NCBI RefSeq assembly: GCF_027947575.1
Contig: NZ_CP116256.1
Span: 1,240,001-1,304,000 of the forward strand
Source of the DNA: Streptomyces rubrogriseus
GTDB lineage: Bacteria > Actinomycetota > Actinomycetes > Streptomycetales > Streptomycetaceae
DNA length: 64,000 bases
Direction: 5' to 3'
The translations under genes and the position numbers were made by a program. Below are positions 1-8,894 of the stretch, in pieces. Positions within the stretch are counted from its first letter, which is position 1; each line of letters starts with the position of its first letter. The notes beneath the pieces were generated by a model. That model made no database searches. It saw only the letters and a program-made list of their open reading frames with translations, and was not told the origin of the DNA.

Positions 1-364
1 CGCCGCCGCTGTTCGGGTCGCGGTATCCCCAGCGGAAGCTGTTCTGGTCGACGCCGACGACCAGCTTGCGCTTCTCGCCCTCGCGGGCGCGGATCGCGTC
101 GATGGTGGGCCCGTCGTCCCCGGACGGCGCGAGGGTCTGCTTCTCCGGGTCGGTGCACTCCTGCGCGGCCCGTGCCTGGCTGCCTCGGGCGGTGCCGTGG
201 CCGTCGTCCGCCGCACCACCGCCGCCTCCTGCGCTTCCGCCTCCGCCGTGCCAGGGGAGCGCCGGCAGGAGCAGGGCCGCCAGCACCGCGAGAACGCAGG
301 CGAAGGCCATCGCCCCCACTCCGCCCCAGCCCTTCAGGCCGGTCCGCAACCGTCCCGCTCGCAT
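1..364 (-). CDS. glnH: Amino-acid (GlnH-type) substrate-binding protein, 5' part only
   Basis: Partial: the frame begins at ATG 364 and runs off the left edge after about 121 codons. The N-terminus is basic (MRAGRLRTGLKGW) and followed by a hydrophobic stretch at about residues 15-40, so it is a signal peptide or membrane anchor. A Gly-rich linker follows, then KLVVGVDQNSFRWGYRDPN, typical of the start of periplasmic binding-protein family 3 domains for glutamate, glutamine or aspartate. ATG 364 sits 7 nt after an AAAGGGGG ribosome site; GTG 370 is in frame but too close to it. The next gene upstream on the same strand is the GlnX-like membrane protein, 83 bp away. In mycobacteria the GlnH/GlnX pair signals extracellular aspartate/glutamate to protein kinase G. 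Family call good; ligand not shown. Confidence 0.8.
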   Translation of the reverse strand, partial: MRAGRLRTGLKGWGGVGAMAFACVLAVLAALLLPALPWHGGGGSAGGGGGAADDGHGTARGSQARAAQECTDPEKQTLAPSGDDGPTIDAIRAREGEKRKLVVGVDQNSFRWGYRDPNSGG

Positions 365-447
365 CCTCACGCCCCCTTTCACGGGTCCTGCCTCCTCGGG
401 CCGCACGGGCACCCCTTCCCACCGGCCTGCCGGGCCCGCACCCCGCC

Positions 448-1812
448 TCACCGGTACTCCGACAGCCTGCGGCCGATGCCTATCAGCGCGCCGGCCGCCC
501 CCAGCGCGGCGAGCACGCCCGCGCCCTGCGGCAGGTAGCGCATCGCGTCCAGGCCGTCGCCCGCCGCCTGCTCGAACTCCGCCTTCTCGTGCTTCAGGGC
601 GGTGGCGAGCGCGGCGTCGACGCCGTCGAAGCATTCCACCGTGGCGCCGTCGCCGCCGATCACCAGGTTCAGCGCCTGCTGGTAGTTGCCGTTCTCGTCC
701 TGCGTACGGGCCGAGGTGTGGCGCTTCTTCCACTCCGTCATGTTGCCGTTCGCCGTGTCGACGGGCTGTTCGCCCGCCTTGTCGTCGGCGAGCCGTGCCG
801 CCTCGGCCAGCGCCTTGCCGAGGCCGTCCATGTTCTTGCCGAAGGCCAGGTCGTAGGAGTCGTACGTCTTGTCGCCCACCTTGGTCGTCTCCGCGCCGCG
901 GGAGACCAGGGTCAGGTTCTCGTTGCCCCGGGCCTTGAGGGAGGCGATGCGCGCCTCGTTCAGCGCGTTCAGGGAGCGGACGCCGTGCTCGTGGGAGTCG
1001 GTCAGGTTCGACCGTGCGACGCCGTGGCCGACGACCAGCCAGAGCAGTACGACGGCACAGGCGGCGGTCGCCGCGACCATGCCGTGGTTCAGGACGCGGT
1101 TGGTGCGCCGGTAGGTGCGGTGCTGGGCCCAGGCCAGCGCGGCGAGCAGGACGACGCCGAGGGCGATCGCCGCCCAGGGGTAGGGCTTGGCGTCGCCGTA
1201 GTCGGCGCCCAGCCGCTGGTTCTCCTTCTTGTAGAGGTCCTCCGCCGCCGGGAGCATCTCCTTCTGCATCTTCTCGTTGGCGTAGCGCAGATAGGCGCCG
1301 CCGACCGGGAAGCCCTGCCGGTTGTAGGTGCGGGCGCGCTCGACCAGGCCCTTGTACTCGGGCAGCAGGCGGTTGAGCTTGGCGATGGTGGTCGCCGCGG
1401 GCGACTTCGGCTCGGAGTTGGCGGCGGCCGTCACGAGCCCCTCGGCGGCCGCGCGGATCCCGTTGTCGTAGCGCGTGCGGGAGTCCTCCGTCTCCTGGCC
1501 GCCGGCCAGGAAGCCGCTGGAGGCCGCGGTGTTGGCCTCGGCGAGGGAGCGGTAGATGTCGGCCGCCGCGGAGCTGAGCGGCTGGCTGCGGGTCAGCACG
1601 TCGTCGGCGGCCGCGGCCCGCTCGTTCATCTGCCAGGCGGTGACGGTGCCGAAGGCGACGACGAGCAGGGCGAGCAGCGCGCCGATGATGCGCAGCCGCC
1701 CCGGTTCGGTGACCGCCGCCGCGCGCAGCCGGTCCACGCCCTCGGCGAAGGCGGTACGACGCGGCGCCGTGCCCGGCGGCGGTGCCGCGCTGCTCCCCGG
1801 CGGTTGAGTCAC
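448..1812 (-). CDS. glnX: GlnX-like four-helix membrane sensor of the PknG pathway
   Basis: 454 aa. Four hydrophobic segments are visible at about residues 41-60, 212-229, 245-263 and 429-449. They leave two large, helical, charged extracytoplasmic regions (about 61-211 and 264-428), a layout like a doubled chemoreceptor sensor domain. GTG 1812 lies 6 nt after GGGGGAGG. The gene is followed on the same strand by the GlnH-type binding protein at the left edge. Rv0412c (GlnX), Rv0411c (GlnH) and Rv0410c (PknG) have the same order in M. tuberculosis, where GlnX passes the ligand state of GlnH to PknG, which controls glutamate metabolism through GarA. I assign GlnX from topology, size and neighbour; no enzymatic motif is visible. 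Confidence 0.7.
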   Translation of the reverse strand: MTQPPGSSAAPPPGTAPRRTAFAEGVDRLRAAAVTEPGRLRIIGALLALLVVAFGTVTAWQMNERAAAADDVLTRSQPLSSAAADIYRSLAEANTAASSGFLAGGQETEDSRTRYDNGIRAAAEGLVTAAANSEPKSPAATTIAKLNRLLPEYKGLVERARTYNRQGFPVGGAYLRYANEKMQKEMLPAAEDLYKKENQRLGADYGDAKPYPWAAIALGVVLLAALAWAQHRTYRRTNRVLNHGMVAATAACAVVLLWLVVGHGVARSNLTDSHEHGVRSLNALNEARIASLKARGNENLTLVSRGAETTKVGDKTYDSYDLAFGKNMDGLGKALAEAARLADDKAGEQPVDTANGNMTEWKKRHTSARTQDENGNYQQALNLVIGGDGATVECFDGVDAALATALKHEKAEFEQAAGDGLDAMRYLPQGAGVLAALGAAGALIGIGRRLSEYR

Positions 1813-2012
1813 CGCTGACCTCCCCCATGGTCATCCGTCGCCGCAAGTATCGCCGTCCGCACCGACATTCGCACCGGCCTTCGTCCGATCTTGATGTGAT
1901 CCCGGTGCAACGCACCACCCCTGCCCATGAATACGCCACGGGAACCGGTTCGGTTCCCCGTACCGGTTCCCGGTCGTCGTCGGCGGCGCGATACGCGGGC
2001 GGCCCGGACGGC

Positions 2013-2984
2013 TCAGGCGGTGAAGTGCTCCCGGGCCCGCTCACGGGCCCCGGGGGCCGCGGCCACCTGGTCGAGTCCCAGGAGCACCGCGCCGAGCACG
2101 GGCCGGGCCGTCACCACCCTGGGCACGGCCTTGGGGGCGCGGGCCGCCAGCAGCTCCCGTATCCGCTCGTCGAGCTGCGGATGCCGGGCCGCCAGCACGC
2201 TGCCGCCCAGCAGCACCGGCGCGGGTTCGGCCAGCAGGTCGAGCCGGGTCAGCGCGACCGTGGCCATGGCCACCACCTCGTCGGCCTGCCGGTCCACGAC
2301 CGACCGGGCGAGCGGGTCGCCGCCCGCGGCCGTGGCGAACAGCACCGGGGTCAGCTCGTGCCGCCGTACCGGCTCGACCCGCCGCAGGTGCAGGGCCTCG
2401 ATGAGCGCGTACATCGAGTCGAGGCCGAAGTGGGCCGGCAGGGTGCGGGCCAGCTCGGTCGGCTCCCCCCGGCCGTCCTCCGCGCGCGCGGCGTGCCACA
2501 GCGCCTCCTCGGCCAGTCCCCAGCCGCCGCCCCAGTCCCCGGAGATGCGGCCGATGGCCGGGAAGCGGGCGGTACGGCCGTCGGGGCGCATGCCGACGCA
2601 GTTCACGCCCGCCCCGCACACGACGGCGACGCCCAGCGGTTCGTCGACGCCCGCCCGCAGGACCGCGAACGTGTCGTTGCGTACCTCGACGCTCCCGCCC
2701 CACGCGCGGGCGTGCAGCGCGGCGGCCAGCTGTTCCTCCTCCACGGGCAGGTCGGCGTTGGCCAGGCACGCCGACACGTGGTCGACGGCGGTGACCCCGG
2801 CCGCGTCGAAGGCCCGCGTCACCGCGTCCGCCAGGGCGTCCACGGCCCGCTCGACACCCACGGCGGGCGGCCGGAAGGCCCCGCCGCGCGCCGTGGCGAG
2901 TACCTCGCCGTCGGCCGCCACCACGGCCACGTCGGTCTTGCTGTTGCCCGCGTCAATGGCGAGGACGCTTGCGCTCAGGCCCAC
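2013..2984 (-). CDS. csnK: BadF-type amino-sugar kinase of the chitosan-oligosaccharide operon
   Basis: 323 aa, ASKHA-fold kinase of the BadF/BadG/N-acetylglucosamine kinase family. Phosphate 1 motif DAGNSKTDVAVV is near the N-terminus, the second loop GVAVVCGAGVNCVG is mid-protein, and ISGDWGGGWGLAEEAL is the family's sugar/adenosine region. It probably phosphorylates glucosamine, N-acetylglucosamine or a short chitosan oligomer after uptake. GTG 2984 overlaps the 3' end of the GH4 gene by 10 nt, so the two are translationally coupled, and the start gives an N-terminus of normal length. It is the last gene of a six-gene minus-strand operon that, to my recollection, corresponds to csnR-K (SCO2657-SCO2662) of S. 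coelicolor/S. lividans. Exact substrate is inferred from context. Confidence 0.85.
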   Translation of the reverse strand: MGLSASVLAIDAGNSKTDVAVVAADGEVLATARGGAFRPPAVGVERAVDALADAVTRAFDAAGVTAVDHVSACLANADLPVEEEQLAAALHARAWGGSVEVRNDTFAVLRAGVDEPLGVAVVCGAGVNCVGMRPDGRTARFPAIGRISGDWGGGWGLAEEALWHAARAEDGRGEPTELARTLPAHFGLDSMYALIEALHLRRVEPVRRHELTPVLFATAAGGDPLARSVVDRQADEVVAMATVALTRLDLLAEPAPVLLGGSVLAARHPQLDERIRELLAARAPKAVPRVVTARPVLGAVLLGLDQVAAAPGARERAREHFTA

Positions 2985-4240
2985 GCCAGGTGCTCCCGGT
3001 TGTGCGCGATCAGCCGGTCGGTGAGCTGCTCGGCGTACGCGTACTGGCCGACGAGGGGGTGGGCGAGCAGCGCCCGGAAGACCCGGTCCCGGCCGCCACG
3101 CAGGGCCGCGTCCAGGGCCAGGTCCTCGTACGCGGTCACGTTCGCCATCAGCCCCGCGTACAGCGGGTCCACGTCCGCCACCGGCAGCGGGGAGGCACCC
3201 TTGCCGCCCACCGCCGCCGGCACCTCGATCACCGCGTCGTCGGGCAGGAAGGGCAGCGTGCCCCGGTTGTAGGTGTTCACCACCTGGTACGGGGAGCCCG
3301 CGCCGCCGAGCAGGGCGGCGGCGAGGTCGACGGCGGCCTCGGAGTAGTAGGCGCCGCCGCGCTTGGCGAGCAGCGCGGGCTTCTCGTCCAGGGCCGGGTC
3401 GCCGTACATCTCCAGCAGTTGCCGCTCCATCTCCGCGACCTCGGCGGCCCGGGACGGCTTGGTGCGCAGCTCGTCGACGACCTCGTCGTGGGCGTAGTAG
3501 TAGCGCAGGTAGTAGGAGGGGACGACGCCGAGGCGGTCCAGGAGCGGGCGGGGCAGGCGCAGGTCGGCGGCGACCGACTCCCCGTGCTCGGCCAGCAGGC
3601 GGGGCAGCACGTCCTCGCCCTCGGGGCCGCCGAGCCGTACGGCGGTCTCCCAGGTGAGGTGGTTGAGGCCGACGTGGTCCAGGTGGACGTCGGCGGGCGT
3701 CACCCCGAGCAGCCCGGCGAACTTCCGTTGCAGTCCGATCGCCACGTTGCACAGGCCGACCGCCCGGTGCCCGGCCTGGAGCAGGGCGCGGGTGACGATG
3801 CCGACCGGGTTGGTGAAGTCGATGATCCAGGCGTCCGGGTTGGCCCGGCGCACCCGCTCGGCGATGTCCAGCACCACCGGCACCGTGCGCAGCGCCTTGG
3901 CGAGCCCGCCCGCGCCGGTCGTCTCCTGGCCGACGCAGCCGCACTCCAGCGGCCAGGTCTCGTCCTGCTGCCTGGCCGCCTGTCCGCCGACCCGCAGCTG
4001 GAGCAGTACGGCGTCGGCGCCGTCGACGGCCGCGTCCAGGTCGGAGGTGGTGACCACGCGGCCGCCGTGCCCCTGCTTGGCGAAGATGCGGCGGGCGAGG
4101 CCGCCGACCAGCTCCAGCCGGTCCGCCGCCGGGTCGACGAGGACCAGCTCCTCGACGGGCAGCGTGTCCCGCAACCGGGCGAAGCCGTCGATCAGTTCGG
4201 GCGTGTAGGTCGAACCGCCGCCGACCACGGTGAGTTTCAT
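2975..4240 (-). CDS. csnH: GH4-family 6-phospho-glycosidase (CsnH)
   Basis: 421 aa, normal length for glycoside hydrolase family 4, which uses NAD+ and a divalent metal and cleaves by redox-assisted elimination. The Rossmann start VVGGGSTYTPELIDGF is at residues 5-20. The metal and substrate motifs DFTNPVGIVTRAL, GLCNVAIGL (metal Cys) and GLNHLTW (metal His) appear in order. Family members act on 6-phospho-alpha/beta-glucosides or related sugars. Here the partner kinase overlaps the 3' end and the ABC permease gene is 7 bp upstream, so it most likely splits imported, phosphorylated glucosamine oligomers in the cytoplasm. No signal peptide. Family assignment is firm; the amino-sugar substrate comes from the operon context. 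Confidence 0.87.
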   Translation of the reverse strand: MKLTVVGGGSTYTPELIDGFARLRDTLPVEELVLVDPAADRLELVGGLARRIFAKQGHGGRVVTTSDLDAAVDGADAVLLQLRVGGQAARQQDETWPLECGCVGQETTGAGGLAKALRTVPVVLDIAERVRRANPDAWIIDFTNPVGIVTRALLQAGHRAVGLCNVAIGLQRKFAGLLGVTPADVHLDHVGLNHLTWETAVRLGGPEGEDVLPRLLAEHGESVAADLRLPRPLLDRLGVVPSYYLRYYYAHDEVVDELRTKPSRAAEVAEMERQLLEMYGDPALDEKPALLAKRGGAYYSEAAVDLAAALLGGAGSPYQVVNTYNRGTLPFLPDDAVIEVPAAVGGKGASPLPVADVDPLYAGLMANVTAYEDLALDAALRGGRDRVFRALLAHPLVGQYAYAEQLTDRLIAHNREHLAWA

Positions 4241-4247
4241 GCAGTCA

Positions 4248-5159
4248 TCAACCCTTTACTCCGGTCAGTGTGACGCCCTCGACGAACGCCTTCTGCGCGA
4301 AGAAGAACACGAGGATCACGGGGGCCATGACCAGCACGGTCGCGGCCATGGTGAGGTTCCAGTCGGTGTGGTGGGCGCCCTTGAAGGACTCCAGGCCGTA
4401 GGAGAGGGTCCAGGCGCCGGGGTTCTCGGAGGCGTAGATCTGTGGGCCGAAGTAGTCGTTCCAGGCGTAGAAGAACTGGAAGAGGGCCACGGCGGCGATC
4501 CCCGGCTTCGCCATCGGCAGGACGACCTTCAGCAGGGTGCGCAGCTCCCCGCAGCCGTCGACCTTCGCCGCGTCCAGGTACTCGTCCGGGATGGTCAGCA
4601 GGAACTGGCGCAGCAGGAAGATGGAGAAGGCGTCGCCGAAGGCCATCGGGATGATCAGCGGCCACAGCGTGCCGGACAGGTCCAGCTGCTTCGCCCAGAA
4701 CAGGTACATCGGGATGATGATCACCTGCGGGGGCAGCATCATCATCGAGATCACCAGCATCAGGGACAGGTGCCGGCCCCGGAAGCGGAACTTGGCCAGC
4801 GCGTACGCCACCGGGATCGACGACGCCACGGTCAGCACGGTGCCGAGCCCCGCGTACAGCAGCGTGTTCTTCCACCAGGTGAGGAAGCCGGGCGTGTCCA
4901 GGACGGCCCGGTAGTTGCCCCACTCCCAGGTGTGCGGCCACAGGTCCCGGGTGAGGGCCTGCTGGTCGCTCATCAGCGAGGTGAGGACCACGAAGACGAA
5001 CGGCAGCGTGAAGAAGAGGGCGGCGGCCACGCCGAGCGAGTGGACGGCGATCCAGTGCAGCAGCACGCGCCGGCGGGCGGTGCGCTCCTCGGTGGGCGGC
5101 GGGCCGGCGGCCGCCGCGGGCCGGGCCGGCACCTGGGCCGTCGGTACCTGGGTGGTCAT
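4248..5159 (-). CDS. csnG: Carbohydrate ABC transporter permease, MalG type (CsnG)
   Basis: 303 aa inner-membrane permease with about six transmembrane segments (first at about 37-61). The EAA loop that docks the ATPase lies at about 193-221 (EYLDAAKVDG through VVLPMAKPG), near the usual distance from the C-terminus. The N-terminus is an Ala/Pro/Thr-rich cytoplasmic tail. ATG 5159 overlaps the stop of the partner permease (ATGA-type junction), so the pair is co-translated. No ATPase gene is in the operon; such CUT1 systems in Streptomyces commonly use the shared ATPase MsiK encoded elsewhere. With CsnE and CsnF it imports sugar oligomers. Confidence 0.88.
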   Translation of the reverse strand: MTTQVPTAQVPARPAAAAGPPPTEERTARRRVLLHWIAVHSLGVAAALFFTLPFVFVVLTSLMSDQQALTRDLWPHTWEWGNYRAVLDTPGFLTWWKNTLLYAGLGTVLTVASSIPVAYALAKFRFRGRHLSLMLVISMMMLPPQVIIIPMYLFWAKQLDLSGTLWPLIIPMAFGDAFSIFLLRQFLLTIPDEYLDAAKVDGCGELRTLLKVVLPMAKPGIAAVALFQFFYAWNDYFGPQIYASENPGAWTLSYGLESFKGAHHTDWNLTMAATVLVMAPVILVFFFAQKAFVEGVTLTGVKG

Positions 5160-6100
5160 CGGTCACCTGCCTGGATCAGACCGCCCCGGCGGCGCATCAG
5201 CAGCGCCGTGAACGCCATGGCCAGGGCGAACAGCACGAGCGCGACCACACAGGCGGAGCCGTAGTCGAAGCGCTGGAAGCCGAGGTTGTAGACGAGCTGG
5301 GGGAGGGTGAGGGTCGACTTGTCGGGATAGCCGGGCTCGAAGGACTGGCCGGAGCCGCCGATGATCCCGGAGGCGACCTTCCCGGCGACCAGCGGCTGCG
5401 TGTAGTACTGCATCGTCTGGATCACACCCGTGACCACGGCGAACAGCACGATCGGCGAGATGTTCGGCAGCGTCACGAACCGGAACCGCTGCCAGGCCGA
5501 CGCCCCGTCCAGCTCGGCCGCCTCGTACTGCTCCTTCGGTACGTCGAGCAGCGCCGCCATGAAGATCACCATCAGGTCGCCCACGCCCCACACCGCGAGC
5601 GCGGTCAGCGCGGGCTTGGACCAGGCGGCGTCCGTGAACCAGCCGGGCGCCGGGACGCCCAGGCCCTCCAGGACCGAGTTGACCGGCCCCGTGCCGGGGT
5701 TGAGGAGGAAGACGAAGGCGAGCGTCGCGGCGACGGGCGGGGCGAGGTAGGGCAGGTAGAAGAGGGTCCGGAAGACCCCGGCGCCCGTCCTGATCTTCGT
5801 GATGAGCAGCCCGACCCCGAGCCCGAACACCACCCGGCAGGTCACCATCACCAGGACCAGCCAGAGGGTGTTGCGCAGCGCGGGCCAGAACAGCGGGTAG
5901 TCCTGGAAGACGTACGTCCAGTTCTCCAGGCCCCGGAACTCCGGGACGCCGAAGCCGTCGTACTTCATCAGCGAGAAGTACACGGTGGACACCAGCGGGT
6001 AGGCGAAGAAGACGCCGAACCCGACGAGCCACGGCGACATGAAGGCCGCCGTCCGAAGCGCCGAGGAACGGCGCTTCGCGCGGAGCGTGTTGGTGGCCAT
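5156..6100 (-). CDS. csnF: Carbohydrate ABC transporter permease, MalF type (CsnF)
   Basis: 314 aa, six predicted membrane helices starting at about residue 20 (FMSPWLVGFGVFFAYPLVST). The EAA motif at about 190-214 contains EQYEAAELDGA and FVTLPNISP, diagnostic of the MalF-like subunit. The basic N-terminus (LRAKRRSSALR) fits cytoplasmic orientation. It starts 6 bp after the binding-protein gene and overlaps the MalG-type permease gene by 4 nt. The complex would be CsnE (binding) plus CsnF/CsnG (channel) plus an ATPase not encoded here. Confidence 0.88.
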   Translation of the reverse strand: MATNTLRAKRRSSALRTAAFMSPWLVGFGVFFAYPLVSTVYFSLMKYDGFGVPEFRGLENWTYVFQDYPLFWPALRNTLWLVLVMVTCRVVFGLGVGLLITKIRTGAGVFRTLFYLPYLAPPVAATLAFVFLLNPGTGPVNSVLEGLGVPAPGWFTDAAWSKPALTALAVWGVGDLMVIFMAALLDVPKEQYEAAELDGASAWQRFRFVTLPNISPIVLFAVVTGVIQTMQYYTQPLVAGKVASGIIGGSGQSFEPGYPDKSTLTLPQLVYNLGFQRFDYGSACVVALVLFALAMAFTALLMRRRGGLIQAGDR

Positions 6101-6106
6101 GGACCG

Positions 6107-7444
6107 CTACTTCGCCTGCGCGATGTCGCGGTCGATCTGCGCGGCGGCCTTCTCCAGACCGGCCTTGAGGTCCTTCACCTTGCCCGACTCGTACTGGTAG
6201 CCGAGGTCCTGGAGGGTCAGCTGGTAGGTGGCGCCGTTGACGGAGGCGGGCGGGGAGTTCGACTCGGGGTGCTGGGCGATGTCCAGGAAGGTCTTGAACG
6301 CCGGGTCGGTCTTCAGGTCGGGGGACTTGAGGGCCGGGAAGGTGGAGGGCACGTTGCGGATGGCGTTGGCGAAGGCGACGACCGCCCCGGTGTCGGTCGT
6401 CATGTACTTCACCAGCTCCCACGCCGCGTTCTGCTTCTTGCTCTGCGGTGCGATGCCCATGACCGTGCCGGACAGGAATCCCTTGCCGTACTCGGCCACC
6501 TCGTCGTCGGCGACGGGCATCGGCGCGGTGCCGATCTCGAAGTCGACCCCGGCGTCCTTCGCCATGCCGAGCCGCCACTCGCCGTCCAGCTGCATGGCGA
6601 CCTGGCCGGTCTGGAAGGGGTGCTTGGCGCCCCACTCGTCGCCGAAGGTGTTGCGGTACCTCTCCAGCTTCTCGAAGCCGCCGAGGTCGTCGACGAGCTT
6701 CTTCTGGTAGGTGAACATCTCGGCGAACGCCGGGTCCTCGGCGACGCTGGACCTGCCGTCCTCGCCGAAGTAGGCGTGGTCCCACTGGGACATGTAGTGG
6801 TCGACGACGGTCTCGTAGCCGTGGTAGTTCGGCATGAAGCCGAGCTGCTGGTACCCGTCGCCCTTGGTCTTCGTCAGCTTCTTCGCCACCTGGGCGAACT
6901 CGGACCAGGTCTTCGGCGGGGCCTTGATCCCGGCCGCCTCGAAGGCGTCCTTGTTGTAGTAGAGGCCGTAGGCGTCGCCGAGCAGGGGCAGGGCGCAGCG
7001 CGTCCCCTCGAACTGCGTGTACTCCAGCATCGGCTTCGGGATGAGGGCGTCCAGGTCGAGCTTCGACTTCTCGACGAACGGCTTCAGGTCGAGGAAGGCG
7101 CCCGAGGAGCAGAACTTGCCGATGTTGGAGGTGGTGAACGAGGACACCACGTCGGGACCGCTCGAACCGCCCGCGCGCAGCGCCTGGTTGAGCTTGTCGT
7201 CGTTGATGTTGCCGACGACCTTCACCTTGATGTTCGGGTGTGCCTTCTCGAAGCGGTCCACGTTGGCCTGGACGGCCTTCACCTCGGCGGGCGCGCTCCA
7301 GCCGTGCCAGAAGGTGATGGTGGACTCGGCGTTCGGGTCGTCGGAGGCGCCGGTCTCGGACTGGCCGGTGCAGGCGGTGGCGAGCAGGGCGAGGGAGGCG
7401 GAGGCGGCGACCGCGAGGGCCGCTTTTCTGGATATTCCGGGCAT
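6107..7444 (-). CDS. csnE: Sugar-binding lipoprotein of the CUT1 transporter (CsnE)
   Basis: 445 aa. The signal sequence ends in the lipobox LLATACTG with Cys25 as the lipidated residue, so the mature protein is anchored outside the membrane. TITFWHGWS starts the family 1 extracellular solute-binding domain; NIKVKVVGNINDDKLNQAL and QTGQVAMQLDGEWRLG are typical internal blocks. It captures the sugar ligand, inferred to be chitosan oligosaccharides from the operon, and delivers it to CsnF/CsnG. The csnR stop lies 63 bp upstream, so it probably belongs to the csnR transcript, although this gap could hold a second ribosome or regulatory site. Confidence 0.87.
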   Translation of the reverse strand: MPGISRKAALAVAASASLALLATACTGQSETGASDDPNAESTITFWHGWSAPAEVKAVQANVDRFEKAHPNIKVKVVGNINDDKLNQALRAGGSSGPDVVSSFTTSNIGKFCSSGAFLDLKPFVEKSKLDLDALIPKPMLEYTQFEGTRCALPLLGDAYGLYYNKDAFEAAGIKAPPKTWSEFAQVAKKLTKTKGDGYQQLGFMPNYHGYETVVDHYMSQWDHAYFGEDGRSSVAEDPAFAEMFTYQKKLVDDLGGFEKLERYRNTFGDEWGAKHPFQTGQVAMQLDGEWRLGMAKDAGVDFEIGTAPMPVADDEVAEYGKGFLSGTVMGIAPQSKKQNAAWELVKYMTTDTGAVVAFANAIRNVPSTFPALKSPDLKTDPAFKTFLDIAQHPESNSPPASVNGATYQLTLQDLGYQYESGKVKDLKAGLEKAAAQIDRDIAQAK

Positions 7445-7506
7445 GGCGAAGCTCCCAGGGGCAGGGCGGGACAGGTGGGTGGGGCGGGGGCGGGGTGGCG
7501 CGGAGG

Positions 7507-8724
7507 TCAGCGCGAGGTGTCGAAGACCTCGTCGCGGGTGGTCGCGAGCGCACTCTCCAGTGCGCCGCGCAGGACGGGGTGCTCGGTCACGTCACCGACG
7601 GCGAGCCGGGGCCGGGAGGCGGCCAGCTCCTCCAGCTCGTCCCGGACCAGGTCGCGCAGCGCCTCGCCGCCCGCGGTGAGGGAGGTGCCGCTGAGGACGA
7701 CCAGCTCGGGGTCCAGGACCGAGACGAGGGAGGCGAGGCCGGTGGCCAGGCGGGTGGCGTAGGTCTGGAGCAGCCGGCGGTGCGGGTCGTCGTCGGCGTC
7801 GGCCCGCGCGGCACGGGCCACCAGGGCGGCGGCGACCTCGGTGTAGGGCCCCGACGGCACGTCGGCGACCCCCAGCTCCCGGGCCAGTCCTGCCAGCGCC
7901 TGGGAACCGGCCAGCTCCTGGAAGCCGCCGCTGCCGGTGCGGCTGACCTTGCGGACCAGCGGGGCGCCGGGCACCGGCAGGAACCCGACCTCGCCGGCGC
8001 CGCCGGTCCAGCCGCGGTGCAGCCGGCCGCCGAGGACCAGGGCGGCGCCCAGGCCCTCCTGGTTCCACAGCAGGACGAAGTCCTCGTGGCCCCGGGCCGC
8101 GCCGAGGCGCTGCTCGGCCACGGCGGCGAGGTTCACGTCGTTCTCGTACTCGACCGGCATCGGCAGCGCGGCGGCGAGTTCGTCCAGGAGGGTGGGGGAG
8201 TGCCAGCCGGGCAGGTGGGAGGCGTAGCGCAGCCGTCCGGTGCCCGGGTCGAAGGCGCCCGGCGTGCCGATGACGAGGCGGTGGACGTCGTCGCGGGCGA
8301 GTCCGGCGGCCTTCACCGCGCCGTCGAGGGCGTCGGTGACCTGCCGGACGACGGGGGTGACGGCGCGTCTGCCCGGGGTGGGCAGCTCGTACCGGCCGAC
8401 GGTGCGTCCGGTGACGTCGGCGACCGCGGCGAGGACGCGGTCCGGGGTGACGTCGATCCCGGCGGCGTACGCGGCGGCCGGGTTGACCTCGTAGAGCTGG
8501 GCGCCGGGCCCGGGGCGCCCCTCGGTCGTCCCCCCGGCCAGGACCAGCCCCGCCGCCTCCAGGCGGGCCAGCAACTGGGAGGCGGTCGGCTTCGACAGGC
8601 CGGTCAGCTTGCCGATCCGGGTCCGGGACAGCGGTCCGTGCTCCAGCAGGAGGTCGAGTGCGGCCCGGTCGTTCATGGCGCGCAGGACGCGCGGGGTGCC
8701 CGGCGTACCGGCGGTTCCTGCCAT
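7507..8724 (-). CDS. csnR: ROK-family transcriptional repressor (CsnR)
   Basis: 405 aa. A winged helix-turn-helix at about residues 32-55 (LSRTRIGKLTGLSKPTASQLL) is followed by a ROK sugar-kinase-like effector domain (AAGIDVTPDRVLAAV, RLVIGTPGAFDPGTG, EYENDVNLAAVAEQ). The Cys-x-Cys-Gly zinc motif found in many ROK proteins is absent; the matching region reads VRKVSRTGSGGFQ. ATG 8724 gives MAGTAGTPG; GTG 8736 is an in-frame alternative with a nearer GAGAGG site. It heads the csn operon and so probably represses itself and the transporter genes, with amino-sugar oligomers as inducer. CsnR of S. lividans also represses a chitosanase gene located elsewhere. A matching palindrome lies about 110 bp upstream. 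Confidence 0.87.
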   Translation of the reverse strand: MAGTAGTPGTPRVLRAMNDRAALDLLLEHGPLSRTRIGKLTGLSKPTASQLLARLEAAGLVLAGGTTEGRPGPGAQLYEVNPAAAYAAGIDVTPDRVLAAVADVTGRTVGRYELPTPGRRAVTPVVRQVTDALDGAVKAAGLARDDVHRLVIGTPGAFDPGTGRLRYASHLPGWHSPTLLDELAAALPMPVEYENDVNLAAVAEQRLGAARGHEDFVLLWNQEGLGAALVLGGRLHRGWTGGAGEVGFLPVPGAPLVRKVSRTGSGGFQELAGSQALAGLARELGVADVPSGPYTEVAAALVARAARADADDDPHRRLLQTYATRLATGLASLVSVLDPELVVLSGTSLTAGGEALRDLVRDELEELAASRPRLAVGDVTEHPVLRGALESALATTRDEVFDTSR

Positions 8725-8834
8725 GCGTGTCCACACCTGCCTCTCGACCGCTCAGCTTTTCAGGGGGCGGTGGGGGAAGTCCACCGCGCGGATCACGGGA
8801 AACGTTCCGGCGGGACACCCGAGGTGCGTCTGTT

Positions 8835-8847
8835 AGGAAAGTTTCCT
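8835..8847. promoter_or_regulatory. Perfect palindrome AGGAAAGTTTCCT, probable CsnR operator
   Basis: Six-base arms around one central base with no mismatch, in the gap between the mechanosensitive channel gene and csnR. As I recall, this is the operator reported for CsnR in front of actinomycete chitosanase and csnR genes. A related imperfect copy, GGAAACGTTCC, lies at 8798-8808, about 40 bp nearer to csnR. The position fits a repressor site covering the csnR promoter. Confidence 0.75.
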
Positions 8848-8894
8848 GTTGGCTGGAGAACGTAGGCCCGCCCGCAAGGAGCCGTCAAGAGACC

